Source: Anabaena minutissima FACHB-250 | Lineage (GTDB): Bacteria; Cyanobacteriota; Cyanobacteriia; Cyanobacteriales; Nostocaceae | Length of the DNA stretch: 64,000 bases | Assembly: GCF_014697125.1 (NCBI RefSeq) | Contig: NZ_JACJRG010000024.1 | Coordinates: 29,698-93,697 of the forward strand | Direction of reading: 5' to 3' | Shown: positions 34,122 to 43,136 of the stretch, piece by piece | Layout of the letters: each line of letters begins with the position of its first letter | How positions within the stretch are numbered: position 1 is the first letter of the stretch | Translations under genes and position numbers: made by a program | Notes under the pieces: model-generated | Seen by the model: the letters and a program-made list of their open reading frames with translations, nothing else | Database searches by the model: none | Told to the model about the DNA's origin: nothing

Positions 34122-35549
34122 TTAATCTAAATCACTTTCTAATACAGAAGCGATCGCTTGCTTGGTATTGGTTTGAAATTCTGTCACGTTTACCCGATTG
34201 AGAAACCAAATCGACAGCACCATACCTAAAGCTTCCAAAGCAAATACTAATCCATAGGCTAATTCTAATGTTGGTAGCAGATTCCGGCCTAAATCTAAAA
34301 CTGCACCACCTGCAACTACTGCTAGTCCCCTAGAAACGGACTGTGCTAATCCCCAAGCACCAATAAATGTACCTGCGCTTTCCGCCACTGTGAGATCCAG
34401 CATCAAGCTAATTGCAGCTGTCGTTAAAAACCCAGTCGCTAACCCAAATAAAACTAAAGCAAACTTCAAAAAGGCAGGATTAGCCGAAAATCCCGACGCA
34501 CCCAACAGTAACGCCGCAAATGCGACTAAAACACAGCCCAAGCGTGCAGTTCTGCGTTTACCCAAGCGCGGTACAATCAGAAAGCCTGTGACTCCGTAGG
34601 CAATCAACAGACCTGTACCATAAAAAACGTTGAGTTTGGTACTTTCAGCCAAAGGCATTTTAAACACTTGACCCGCATAAGGTTCGAGAATCGGGTCTTG
34701 CATGAACAAGGAAAATGTCATCACCAATAAAAAGGTGAAAAACAACCCTGTTTGGGGACTAGCTGTTAAAATCTTCCACGCTGCACCCAAGGTGATGCTG
34801 TCTTCGCGATTGCTGAGACTAGAACGGCTAGTATAGAAAGAATACTTTTTTTCTACACCCCAGGTTGCTATAAACGACAACCCAAAGACAATCGCCGGCA
34901 CAATCACAAATAGTCTGTTAATTGCTGCTTGTAAAGTAACTATATTGGCTTCTGGCGTTAATTGTTTGAGCAAACTAGAACTAATAATTGCCCCGACAAT
35001 AATCCCCAGCATCAGCATTGACCAGACTACACCCACCACTTTAGAACGGTTATCTTCCTCGGAGATATCCACCAATAAAGCGGCAAAAGCCGTACCACTA
35101 GCGCAAATCGCTAGACCATAGACGGCAAAAACTAAACTTAAAAGTGCTGTCCAGCCAATAGTAGCCGTTGTCCACACCCAGCCATTGGGATCATTGGCTA
35201 CACTATTTAATTGCCACATTACTTGTACAGCTAAAAAAGCCGCGATCGCAAAGATTCCTGCACCCAGCCAAACATAAGCTGTACGATGATAACCCCACAA
35301 AGGCTTGGCATCGGAAATCTGACCAAACCAAATCCGCGAAGGAGATACAAATGCGGGCAATGCGAGTACCAACGCCACTAACGTCGCCGGAATTGCTATT
35401 TCTTGAATCATGACTCTGTTCAGTACACCCAGAGTCAAAATAGACATCATCGCCAACCCCATTTGAAATAGGCCAAGTCGAAACATTGTCAAGAGATTCA
35501 CTCTCTTCACTGACTCAGGTTTTATTGACTCAAAATTGCTGGTTGCCAT
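34122..35549 (-). CDS. PucC-like (BCD family) MFS transporter
   Basis: A 475-residue membrane protein with about 12 helices, related to bacteriochlorophyll/chlorophyll-delivery carriers of the BCD/PucC family. Visible are FRLGLFQMGLAMMSILTLGV at the N-terminus, GYHRTAYVWLGAGIFA, the ISEEDNRSKVVGVVWSM loop and WGLAQSVSRGLAVVAGG near the end. In purple bacteria PucC helps light-harvesting complex assembly. The cyanobacterial paralogues are tied to chlorophyll use only by homology. It shares an operon with the inositol-monophosphatase-like gene. Confidence 0.9.
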   Translation of the reverse strand: MATSNFESIKPESVKRVNLLTMFRLGLFQMGLAMMSILTLGVLNRVMIQEIAIPATLVALVLALPAFVSPSRIWFGQISDAKPLWGYHRTAYVWLGAGIFAIAAFLAVQVMWQLNSVANDPNGWVWTTATIGWTALLSLVFAVYGLAICASGTAFAALLVDISEEDNRSKVVGVVWSMLMLGIIVGAIISSSLLKQLTPEANIVTLQAAINRLFVIVPAIVFGLSFIATWGVEKKYSFYTSRSSLSNREDSITLGAAWKILTASPQTGLFFTFLLVMTFSLFMQDPILEPYAGQVFKMPLAESTKLNVFYGTGLLIAYGVTGFLIVPRLGKRRTARLGCVLVAFAALLLGASGFSANPAFLKFALVLFGLATGFLTTAAISLMLDLTVAESAGTFIGAWGLAQSVSRGLAVVAGGAVLDLGRNLLPTLELAYGLVFALEALGMVLSIWFLNRVNVTEFQTNTKQAIASVLESDLD

Positions 35550-35714
35550 TGATAATTCACTGAAAACACTACAGGATTTAGTCGTTCTTTAACTTAAGAT
35601 AAACCCTGCCCTTACCCAATCTGCCAATTTTCATGCAATTTAGGTCAACTTCTAGATGATGCTAAAGCTACACTAAGAAAGTAAAGAAATGTAAACAAAC
35701 TAAAATTTACCACC

Positions 35715-36662
35715 GTGGAAACAATCACATTGGGGAAAAATGGCCCATCTGTCACACCCCTTTGCATTGGCACTTGGGCTTGGGGTGATAAGCTGTTTTG
35801 GAATTATGGCGACGACTACGGAGTAGAACAGTTACAAGCAGCATTTACCGCCGCTTTAGAAGCTGGTGTGACCTTTTTTGATACCGCAGAAGTTTACGGA
35901 CTAGGACTATCAGAAAAATTTTTAGGGCAATTTCTCCGACAAACACAGCAGCCAGTACAAATTGCCACGAAATTTGGCCCCCTACCTTGGCGATTTTCAG
36001 GACAATCTGTGATTGATGCGTTAACAGATAGTCTTAACCGCCTGCAACTGGAAAGTATTGCCCTGTATCAAGTGCATTGGCCTTTTGCCTTCTTTTTAAG
36101 TCAAGAAACTTTGTTAAACACCTTAGCTGATGAAGTGAAACGGGGTAGAATTGCTGCCGTGGGTGTTAGTAACTACTCCGCCGCACAAATGCGCGAAGCT
36201 CATCAAATATTAGCGGCTAAAGGAGTGCCGTTAGCGGTTAACCAAGTACGCTATTCTTTACTGAGTCGCCAAATTGAAAGCGAAGGTATCTTGGCAACTG
36301 CCCGTGAGTTGGGTGTAGCAATTTTAGCATATAGTCCTTTAGCTCAGGGATTACTCACAGGGAAATATACGCCGGAAAATGAGGAAAATCCTAGTGGTGC
36401 GAGAAGATTAGATCCCAGATTTAGTAAGGAAGGTCTGCAAAAAATTGCTCCAGTGATATCTCTATTACGCAGCTTAGGGGAAAAATACGATCGCACTCCA
36501 GCCCAAGTTGCTCTTAATTGGTTAATTGCTCAGGGTAATGTTATTCCTATTGCTGGGGTGAAAACTGCCGAACAAGTACGACAAAATGCTGGCGCGTTAG
36601 GTTGGAAGTTAAGCGACGATGAAGTTCAGGAATTGGAAAAAGTCAGTCGTCCTTGGAGGTAG
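35715..36662 (+). CDS. Aldo/keto reductase
   Basis: A 315-residue (beta/alpha)8 NAD(P)H oxidoreductase starting at GTG. The catalytic tetrad is visible: Asp in FFDTAEVYG together with its Tyr (about residues 54-62), Lys in IATKFG (near 84), and His in YQVHWP (near 120). The C-terminal NADPH region has ILAYSPLAQGLLTGKY and IPIAGVKTAEQVRQN. The substrate is unknown. It is read away from the PucC-like gene; the 165-nt intergenic region must hold divergent promoters. Confidence 0.94.
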   Translation: METITLGKNGPSVTPLCIGTWAWGDKLFWNYGDDYGVEQLQAAFTAALEAGVTFFDTAEVYGLGLSEKFLGQFLRQTQQPVQIATKFGPLPWRFSGQSVIDALTDSLNRLQLESIALYQVHWPFAFFLSQETLLNTLADEVKRGRIAAVGVSNYSAAQMREAHQILAAKGVPLAVNQVRYSLLSRQIESEGILATARELGVAILAYSPLAQGLLTGKYTPENEENPSGARRLDPRFSKEGLQKIAPVISLLRSLGEKYDRTPAQVALNWLIAQGNVIPIAGVKTAEQVRQNAGALGWKLSDDEVQELEKVSRPWR

Positions 36663-36701
36663 AAACTGGGGACGAGGAATTTTAGATTTTAGATTATTCA
36701 T

Positions 36702-36750
36702 GTCATTGTGAGCGTTCGCTTCTCTCCGAGAAGCGAACGCTCACAATGAC
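36702..36750. repeat. Perfect 23-bp inverted repeat hairpin
   Basis: GTCATTGTGAGCGTTCGCTT and its full mirror make a 23-bp perfect stem (36702-36724 / 36728-36750) with only the loop TCC. It lies after the aldo/keto reductase gene, between it and the Uma2 remnant. It could end transcription in both directions, but no T-run follows; it looks like a dispersed palindromic repeat. Confidence 0.88.
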
Positions 36751-36765
36751 TGTAAATATTTTTGC

Positions 36766-37019
36766 TCATCTACTTAGCACCCATTCAACTTTATTACCAT
36801 TTTTTGTTTCCAGGTCAGGCAGAATAAAACCAGCACTCGAACTAGTTACTCGTCCAAGTTTACGCGGACGTACCCAGTTGCTAAGTAATCGAATTAACTC
36901 AGCACCTATTTTTTCTGAAGCATAATCCGATGGTTCTCTAACCAGGATATTACCGTCCACTAGTTCCATCTGCCATTCTGGATATTCAGCTTGTAGCTGC
37001 TCTAAGGAATGAGATTGTG
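36766..37019 (-). pseudogene. Uma2 family (DUF820) remnant
   Basis: On the minus strand a frame reads SLEQLQAEYPEWQMELVDGN through SAGFILPDLETKNGNK and then stops. It covers only the first third of the Uma2 core (normally ~190 residues) and runs directly into an in-frame stop upstream without a Met before the family's own N-terminus. It is truncated on both sides. The last residues (DLETKNGNKVEWVLSR) are out of family register. Most likely decayed copy rather than a gene. Confidence 0.75.
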
Positions 37020-37144
37020 AACATCAGACTAGAAATATTGCATCACTATCTATGTTCCTACAAGCTGATAAAAACAATTAGTCAACACAAGGAGTCATGA
37101 GTCATGAGTTCCGAGTAGACAAAATCATACTCCCACTCAGCGCT

Positions 37145-38686
37145 CTATGAAGCTGATTCTCTAGTTGCGGATGAGCCTAACTTTTGATTACCAGAGGAAA
37201 CCGAAGGTTCACGACGACCTGAGCGTAGTTTTGGCTTGGAACTTCCACGTCTGTCTTCGTCACCGTTGTTGTTATCGGATCTGTTCCAGTTAGAACGGTT
37301 TCTGTCACCGGAAAATTCACGCCGCTTGCTGAGTTTGGGTTTGGGAGATGATGTCGTTTCTTCGGGAATTTCGACATCCGAACTTAACCACGCGGGACGA
37401 GTTTGATCGTAAGCGATTTGTAGTGCCGCAGCTGCGATCGCCTGTGCGTCGTATTGTTCAATCAGTTCGCTGATAATGGGCAAGAATGAAGCTAAACGTT
37501 CACCAGCCAAAGCTTCTCTGACTTGTCCTTGCAATTTCATGATGTGGCGTGCTTCGATTTGCGCCCGTGTGGGAATGGAAAGCAACTGCCAATTTTGGCG
37601 CACATGACGTTCAAAGATTTGCTGTTTGCGACGCTCAAAGGGTTGTACTAGGGTGATTGCTGTACCTTCTTTCCCGGCGCGACCTGTCCGGCCAATGCGG
37701 TGAACGTAGGTTTCAACGCTATCGGGGAGGTCAAAGTTGATCACATGGGACAGTTGATCGACATCTAAACCCCGTGCAGCAATGTCGGTGGCTACTACCC
37801 AGCGTACCTGACGATTACGGAAACGATTGAGTAAGCGTTCTCGTGCTTGTTGGGATAAGTCGCCGTGATATTCATCGACACTGTGACCTGCCGCTTGCAG
37901 TAGACTGGTGAGTTCGGCGGCGGTGCGTCTGGTGCGGACAAAGATTAAAGCAGTTTCTGGGTCTTCCATTTCCAGAATTGGCTGTAATGCTTTGGCTTTT
38001 GTCCAGTGACGAGGGATGAGATATGCTACCTGATTGATTTTGTTGGGGGTGGCTTTTGGTTGCTCAACTGTGACTGTCACAGGCGATCGCAAAAACTTGT
38101 TGACCAACATCCGAATCGATGGTGGCATGGTAGCTGAAAATAGAGCAGTTTGGCGTTCTTGGGGTGCTTGGGAGAGAATTCTCTCAACATCATCGATAAA
38201 GCCCATGCTCAACATTTCATCGGCTTCATCTAATACAAACCACTTGACTTGATCAAGTTTCAGATTACCCCGTTCTAGTAAATCAATTACTCGTCCGGGA
38301 GTACCGACAACTACATGAACACCACGCTTGAGTTGCATAATTTGGCGATCAATTGATTGACCACCATAAATTGCTAACACCCGCAAGCCACTATGACCAA
38401 CAAATTGGGACACAGCATCGTGAACTTGAATGGCTAATTCGCGGGTAGGAGTTAAAACTACGGCTTGCACACCTCTTTGCTGAACATCAATCCGCTCTAG
38501 CATTGGCAGGGAAAAGGCAGCTGTTTTGCCTGTACCCGTTTGTGATTGACCTACTACATCTCTACCTGACAACAGTTGGGGAATGGCTTGCGCTTGAATG
38601 TTGGTAGGTGCGGTAAAACCAAGTTTTTCTAAGTGTTCAACGCGTTCTTGTGAAATGCCTAGTTCTTGAAAAGAAAGATTCATCAA
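37145..38686 (-). CDS. DEAD-box RNA helicase
   Basis: A 513-residue DEAD-box helicase with all motifs: Q-motif (FTAPTNIQAQAIPQLL, near 25-40), motif I SQTGTGKT, Ia PTRELAIQ, Ib TPGRVIDL, II DEAD, III SAT, IV LIFVRTRR, V ATDIAARGLDVD, VI HRIGRTGRAG. Residues ~430-513 form a basic Ser/Arg/Asn tail with RNA-binding character. The family unwinds RNA duplexes in ribosome assembly, decay and cold adaptation; cyanobacterial CrhR-like proteins are redox/cold regulated. I do not assign the exact paralogue. It is preceded on the minus strand by a short repeat-containing gap. Confidence 0.95.
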   Translation of the reverse strand: MMNLSFQELGISQERVEHLEKLGFTAPTNIQAQAIPQLLSGRDVVGQSQTGTGKTAAFSLPMLERIDVQQRGVQAVVLTPTRELAIQVHDAVSQFVGHSGLRVLAIYGGQSIDRQIMQLKRGVHVVVGTPGRVIDLLERGNLKLDQVKWFVLDEADEMLSMGFIDDVERILSQAPQERQTALFSATMPPSIRMLVNKFLRSPVTVTVEQPKATPNKINQVAYLIPRHWTKAKALQPILEMEDPETALIFVRTRRTAAELTSLLQAAGHSVDEYHGDLSQQARERLLNRFRNRQVRWVVATDIAARGLDVDQLSHVINFDLPDSVETYVHRIGRTGRAGKEGTAITLVQPFERRKQQIFERHVRQNWQLLSIPTRAQIEARHIMKLQGQVREALAGERLASFLPIISELIEQYDAQAIAAAALQIAYDQTRPAWLSSDVEIPEETTSSPKPKLSKRREFSGDRNRSNWNRSDNNNGDEDRRGSSKPKLRSGRREPSVSSGNQKLGSSATRESAS

Positions 38687-38810
38687 ATCTCCTCGATTGT
38701 GTTTTTTACTTTGGAATTTGTAAATTGAAACTTTATTAGGGACTGAGGTCTGGGGTCTGGGTAAAGAATAAATCTTTTAACCTTTTTCCCTCCTGTCACC
38801 TGTCACCGTT

Positions 38811-38860
38811 TGGCTGACGCTCACGGCGTTCGCGCTAGCGTCCCGCAGGGAAGCGTGTCA
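38811..38860. repeat. Dispersed palindromic repeat fragment
   Basis: A GC-rich segment with GCTCACGGCGTTCGCGCTAGCG and GTCCCGCAGGGAAGCG, related in style to other GC-rich palindromic repeats of this genome, just downstream of rimO's stop. No gene is implied. Confidence 0.5.
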
Positions 38861-38866
38861 CCTGCC

Positions 38867-40183
38867 TTATGCGACAACTTGACCAAACAAATCATACTCA
38901 TCCGCGCCATGAATCTGGACGGGTACGATAGTTCCTAACTTGGCCTCGCCACCAACGTAGACTTGTCCATCAACTTCTGGAGAAAATCTGCCAGAACGGC
39001 CGATTAATTTTCCACTTTCAGGGTTTTCTTGCTCAATCAGGACTTCAACAATTTTGCCGACTTCCTGCTGATTTTTTTGCCAAGATATGGGCTGCTGGAT
39101 GGCCATAATGCGATCGCGACGTTCGTCCATGACAGCTTGTGGCAGTTGATTGGGTAGTGTGTATGCGGCTGTTCCCTCTTCTGCTGAAAAGGTAAAGACT
39201 CCCACATGGTCAAATTCATGCCGTTGCACAAACTCAAGTAGATGCTCAAAATGCGCTTCTGTCTCTCCAGGGAAGCCTACTATTAATGTTGTCCGCAACA
39301 CTGCACCTGGTACGGCTGTTTTCAGGCAAGTGATAATTTCATCATTCACTCGCCCTTGCCAGGGACGGTTCATAGCCCGCAAAATCTCTGGATGAGAATG
39401 TTGCAGGGGCAAATCCAAGTAAGGTAAGACGTTAGGTGTCTCTTGAATTGCCGCTATGACATCTGGGGTTAGCCCAGTGGGATAGGCATAGTGCATCCTA
39501 ATCCACGGTACATCCACTTTCCCCAACGCCCGCAGCAATTGTGCTAATTTGGGCTTACCGTAAATATCTAACCCGTAGTTAGTGGTGATTTGGGAAATGA
39601 GAATGATCTCTTGCACCCCTTGAGAGGCTAGTTGCTGGGCTTCAGCAACTATCGATTCTATGGTACGCGATCGCTGGTTACCGCGCAGATGGGGAATAAT
39701 ACAAAATGCACAACGGTAATCACACCCTTCTGCGACTCGCAGGTAAGCAACTCCTTCGGTAGTGGTGCGGTAGCGCGGTGTTGTTTCGTCCGCAATGTAA
39801 GTTGGTTCGGCACTAACCTGTTTAACCCGCTCACCTTGCTCTACCCTTTCAATGACATTGACGATTTGATGATAATCTCCAGTGCCAACTACAGCCACGG
39901 CTTCAGGCAATTCCTCCAACAATTGTCCTTGGAAATGCTGCGCCATACAGCCTGTAATTACTATTTTTTTGTTTGCTTCTGCGAGTTCTACTAATGTTTT
40001 AACAGATTCTTCCCTAGCTGCTTCAATAAAACTACAAGTATTGACTATAACGTAATCTGCTAACTCTTCATTTGCATCTACACCATATCCTGCTTCTACC
40101 AGCAGCCCTAACATATGTTCTGTATCAATTCTATTTTTCTCACAACCCAAGTGAGAAATTGCTATTGTTGGCTTTTCACCCAT
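38867..40183 (-). CDS. rimO: Ribosomal protein S12 methylthiotransferase
   Basis: A 438-residue radical SAM enzyme of the MiaB/RimO family. N-terminal UPF0004 domain (HLGCEKNRID, VIVNTCSFI, ITGCMAQH, three Cys for the second cluster). Radical SAM core with CDYRCAFC (C-x3-C-x2-C near 155-162). C-terminal TRAM domain (about 370-438). RimO methylthiolates Asp of ribosomal protein S12. RimO rather than MiaB is supported by the S12-type HLGCEKNRID and the IIPHLRGNQRSR region. It is transcribed on the minus strand, divergent from btpA. Confidence 0.95.
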   Translation of the reverse strand: MGEKPTIAISHLGCEKNRIDTEHMLGLLVEAGYGVDANEELADYVIVNTCSFIEAAREESVKTLVELAEANKKIVITGCMAQHFQGQLLEELPEAVAVVGTGDYHQIVNVIERVEQGERVKQVSAEPTYIADETTPRYRTTTEGVAYLRVAEGCDYRCAFCIIPHLRGNQRSRTIESIVAEAQQLASQGVQEIILISQITTNYGLDIYGKPKLAQLLRALGKVDVPWIRMHYAYPTGLTPDVIAAIQETPNVLPYLDLPLQHSHPEILRAMNRPWQGRVNDEIITCLKTAVPGAVLRTTLIVGFPGETEAHFEHLLEFVQRHEFDHVGVFTFSAEEGTAAYTLPNQLPQAVMDERRDRIMAIQQPISWQKNQQEVGKIVEVLIEQENPESGKLIGRSGRFSPEVDGQVYVGGEAKLGTIVPVQIHGADEYDLFGQVVA

Positions 40184-40909
40184 ATTTTGAAAAAATTTTC
40201 CGGTTTTTGCTTGTTGTCAAACACAAACAGCAGTAATTTTGCTCTTTGTGGTTCGCACCCTAGCAGTTACATTACTCCGGTGGGGTGTTTCCACTGTCAG
40301 TAACCGCCTCAAAGCTATGACCTTAGTTATGTTCAGGTCATGTTATGATGTTTTTATTAGTCTGTTTCCCAGGTAAAAATTAAGTGTCTTTGGGTACATT
40401 TGACACTTGTAATCTTTTTTAACAAATCGCCTGTTGGTATTTTACACTACCGCAGCGTGTGCGTTGTTAATTTACCCATCGGGAAGCCGCCCAAAGGGCT
40501 GTTTGTGAGAAGTCGCTACCCTCAGGGAAATCGCACTTGCGACTACGCCCAATGAAGCAGTAATGCTGCCCTAATGTCTAGGCTATGCCAACGACGATGC
40601 GTGAGCAAAGTGCCTAAACCAAGGAAAGCTGCCTTGCGTGTTGTGAGTGGCAAACTCCTCTTGTAGCCAGGTTTTATCTTAACATATCTTATGGTGAGTT
40701 TTACGCTAAATTCTATCTTCAGGTGGAGGCAGTAAAACAACCAAAATAAAACAGACTTAAATGATAAGAAGGGATTGCGGACGAATCAATTCAAAATTCA
40801 ATATTAGAGAATATTTGGAAGAGAGACAAGGAAGCAGAGAAGAGCAAGTAAATGCCCGATGCCCAATGCCCCATTCCCAATACCTGATGCCCTCACAATA
40901 GTAAAAGAC
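40184..40909. promoter_or_regulatory. Long divergent gap between rimO and btpA, repeat-rich
   Basis: Some 700 bp hold both divergent promoters. At 40513-40546 AGTCGC and GCGACT can pair, and GC-rich dispersed-repeat fragments (GGGAAGCCGCCCAAAGGGC and similar) are seen near 40480-40560. 40851-40890 is heptamer-type sequence that supplies the start codon region of the longer btpA frame. No supported gene. A weak TATGAT lies near 40343. Confidence 0.45.
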
Positions 40910-41758
40910 GTGGACTTAGATCAGTTATTTAAAACCCGAACACCAATTATTGGCGTAGTACACTTGCTACCCCTCCCGACTTCACCACGTTGGGGAGGTA
41001 GCCTCAAGGCAGTGATTGACCGCGCCGAACAAGAAGCAACGGCTCTGGCTAGTGGCGGAGTTGACAGTATTATTGTAGAAAATTTTTTTGATGCACCGTT
41101 CACCAAAAATCATGTTGATCCAGCCGTTGTGAGTGCCATGACTATAGTAGTGCAGCGCATCCAGAATTTGGTGATGTTGCCTGTAGGTCTCAATGTTTTG
41201 CGAAACGATGGTCATAGTGCAATGGCGATCGCTAGTTGTGTAGGGGCGCAATTTATCCGTGTGAATGTTTTAACAGGGGTAATGGCTACTGATCAAGGAT
41301 TAATTGAGGGGGAAGCCCATCAATTACTCCGCTATCGTCGAGAATTAGGTACTGATGTCAAAATTCTGGCGGATGTTTTAGTAAAACATGCCCGTCCCCT
41401 GAGTTCCCCCAATCTCACTGTTGCCGTCAAAGACACTATTGAGCGCGGTTTGGCAGATGCGGTGATTTTATCGGGTTGGGCTACTGGTAGTCCCCCAAAC
41501 CAAGAAGATTTAGAACTGGCTTGTGGTGCAGCCAATGGCACGCCAGTATTTATTGGCAGTGGAGCAAATTGGGAAAATGTTGCTACACTGTTGCAGGCCG
41601 CCAATGGTGTAATTATTTCTAGCTCATTAAAACGCCAAGGTCGGATTGAGCAACCAATTGACCCTATTCGCGTCAGTCAATTTGTGGAAGCTGCCCATCG
41701 GAGTTGGAACTCCAAAAATGACAGCAAATCAGCAAAACAAGTAAAGTTACATTCTTAG
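40910..41758 (+). CDS. btpA: BtpA-family protein (photosystem I biogenesis)
   Basis: A 282-residue TIM-barrel-like protein of the BtpA/SgcQ family. It has IIGVVHLLPLPTSPRWGG (about 11-28), ALASGGVDSIIVENFFDAPF (about 47-66) and VILSGWATGSPP near 200. In cyanobacteria BtpA is a thylakoid-peripheral protein needed for stable photosystem I reaction-centre proteins. The GTG at 40910 is preferred, since it gives VDLDQLFKTRTP as in relatives. The ATG at 40859 would add 17 residues encoded by intergenic heptamer repeats, a frame more likely accidental. Confidence 0.92.
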   Translation: MDLDQLFKTRTPIIGVVHLLPLPTSPRWGGSLKAVIDRAEQEATALASGGVDSIIVENFFDAPFTKNHVDPAVVSAMTIVVQRIQNLVMLPVGLNVLRNDGHSAMAIASCVGAQFIRVNVLTGVMATDQGLIEGEAHQLLRYRRELGTDVKILADVLVKHARPLSSPNLTVAVKDTIERGLADAVILSGWATGSPPNQEDLELACGAANGTPVFIGSGANWENVATLLQAANGVIISSSLKRQGRIEQPIDPIRVSQFVEAAHRSWNSKNDSKSAKQVKLHS

Positions 41759-41990
41759 GGAGTAGGGAGTAGGAAGTAAGTAATTGTTCCCAGTCCCCAG
41801 TCCCCAGCCTTGCAATGAGTGGATTTTAGATTATTTAATCCAAAATCTAAAATCCGTCTTGAAAAGTTGAGCCACAGCGTTGGACGGGTTTCCCGGCTTG
41901 TAGCAAGTGGCGTTCCTAGGTTGGGAAACCCGCCTACAGAACTTTCCGCAAAATCTAAAATTCCTAGTCCCCATTCCCCATTCACAGTTT
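41759..41990. repeat. Heptamer-type spacer sequence
   Basis: The gap between btpA and the VKOR gene is made of GGAGTAGGGAGTAG, CAGTCCCCAGTCCCCAG and TCCCCATTCCCCATTC heptamer-type repeats and other dispersed repeats. Nothing codes. The upstream in-frame extension of the VKOR gene from 41907 is made of this material. Confidence 0.65.
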
Positions 41991-42986
41991 ATGATTCGCC
42001 GCCGTTCTACTCCCTGGATTCATAAGTGGTCACGGATAATAATTGCCGCGATCGCTGGACTTGGTGCTTTAAATACTGGCTATTTAACTATCGAAAAGTT
42101 AACCGGAGGTAGTGCTGCTTGTGTAGCCGAAGCTGGTGCTAAGGGTTGCAATGATGTCCTTGCTAGCCCTTGGGGGACAGTTTTCGGCCAACCACTCGCC
42201 TTATTTGGGCTTTTAGCCTACATCGGTATGCTGGTTTTGGCTTTAGCACCTGTGGTTTTAAAAACAGACGAAAATAAAGGCCCCAAACAACTAGAAAACT
42301 TGACGTGGTGGCTACTGTTGGTAGGCGCGATCGCCATGTCTGTTTTTAGTGGCTACTTAATGTATGTACTAGCGTTTCAACTGAAAGCTGTTTGTCCTTA
42401 TTGCATTACCTCGGCTTTGTTCTCCCTCAGTCTTTTAGTAGTGACTATTATCGGTCGCACCTGGGAGGACATTGGGCAAATCTTGTTGACTGCACTGATT
42501 GTAGGGATGGTGACACTAATTGGTACTTTGATTATTTATCAAGATATCAATCCCAATCGCAAGACCCCAAACGATCAAGTTAGTGTACCGCCTGGAAGGC
42601 TTGCCCCCTTCGTTCCCCAGAGCAATCCTGACCCTAAATTTGGTTGGGAAATCACTACTACTTCTGGTGAGGCAGAAATTGCCTTAGCACGCCACTTAGT
42701 TCAGGTAGGTGCTAAGGAGTACGTAGCTTATTGGTGTCCTCACTGCCATGACCAAAAACAGCTGTTTGGCAAAGAGGCTTACGATATCCTCGAAGAGAAT
42801 CAGGTCAAGGTAGAATGCGCTGCTGATAGCCCTAATAGTAAACCTGAATTGTGTAAAGCTGCACAGATAACAGGCTTCCCCACTTGGATTATCAACGGTA
42901 AACCCTACAGTGGAGTCCAAGACCTCTCAGAACTAGCCAAGGTGACAGATTATACAGGTCTGAGTAACTTCAAATACTTTAGATAA
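41991..42986 (+). CDS. VKOR-thioredoxin fusion (disulfide-forming membrane protein)
   Basis: From ATG 41991 (MIRRRSTPW) the protein has about 331 residues. Residues ~15-185 are a four-to-five-helix vitamin K epoxide reductase domain: the loop cysteines (CVAEAGAKGC) and the quinone-site CPYC near 135. Residues ~230-325 form a thioredoxin-like domain with CPHC and the cis-Pro FPTWIIN. Such fusions oxidise substrate thiols with quinone as acceptor, replacing DsbA/DsbB, facing the periplasm or thylakoid lumen. The longer frame from 41907 is repeat-encoded and unlikely. Confidence 0.93.
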   Translation: MIRRRSTPWIHKWSRIIIAAIAGLGALNTGYLTIEKLTGGSAACVAEAGAKGCNDVLASPWGTVFGQPLALFGLLAYIGMLVLALAPVVLKTDENKGPKQLENLTWWLLLVGAIAMSVFSGYLMYVLAFQLKAVCPYCITSALFSLSLLVVTIIGRTWEDIGQILLTALIVGMVTLIGTLIIYQDINPNRKTPNDQVSVPPGRLAPFVPQSNPDPKFGWEITTTSGEAEIALARHLVQVGAKEYVAYWCPHCHDQKQLFGKEAYDILEENQVKVECAADSPNSKPELCKAAQITGFPTWIINGKPYSGVQDLSELAKVTDYTGLSNFKYFR

Positions 42987-43023
42987 TATCACCATCCTCA
43001 AACTAAATTATTTGTGAGGGAGA

Positions 43024-43056
43024 AGAACCCCGATTTCTAAAAGAAATCGGGGTTCT
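43024..43056. repeat. Perfect 15-bp palindrome
   Basis: AGAACCCCGATTTCT and AGAAATCGGGGTTCT are separated by AAA. The stem is strong but is followed by GAATTATCG, not a T-run. This palindrome occurs as a dispersed repeat in Nostoc-type genomes, so I call it a repeat that could also stabilise mRNA ends. Confidence 0.8.
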
Positions 43057-43136
43057 GAATTATCGTAAATTATAGGTTCTAAGACCCCTCTCTTAAAAAC
43101 TTGTCTTTAATTTTGAATTGTTAAGTCCAGTGGATA

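Noticed and set aside
39632..39994. 120-residue plus-strand frame
   Set aside because: Antisense shadow of rimO.
40543..40740. 65-residue minus-strand frame in the btpA upstream gap
   Set aside because: Region is made of dispersed repeats and has no ribosome-binding site; composition unlike a protein.
40480..40740. Structured RNA (such as 6S or RNase P RNA) between rimO and btpA
   Set aside because: Some pairing is possible, but no consensus element of these RNAs was recognised and the sequence looks like dispersed repeats.
41907..41990. N-terminal extension of the VKOR gene
   Set aside because: Sequence is heptamer-type intergenic repeat; the ATG at 41991 gives the family N-terminus.
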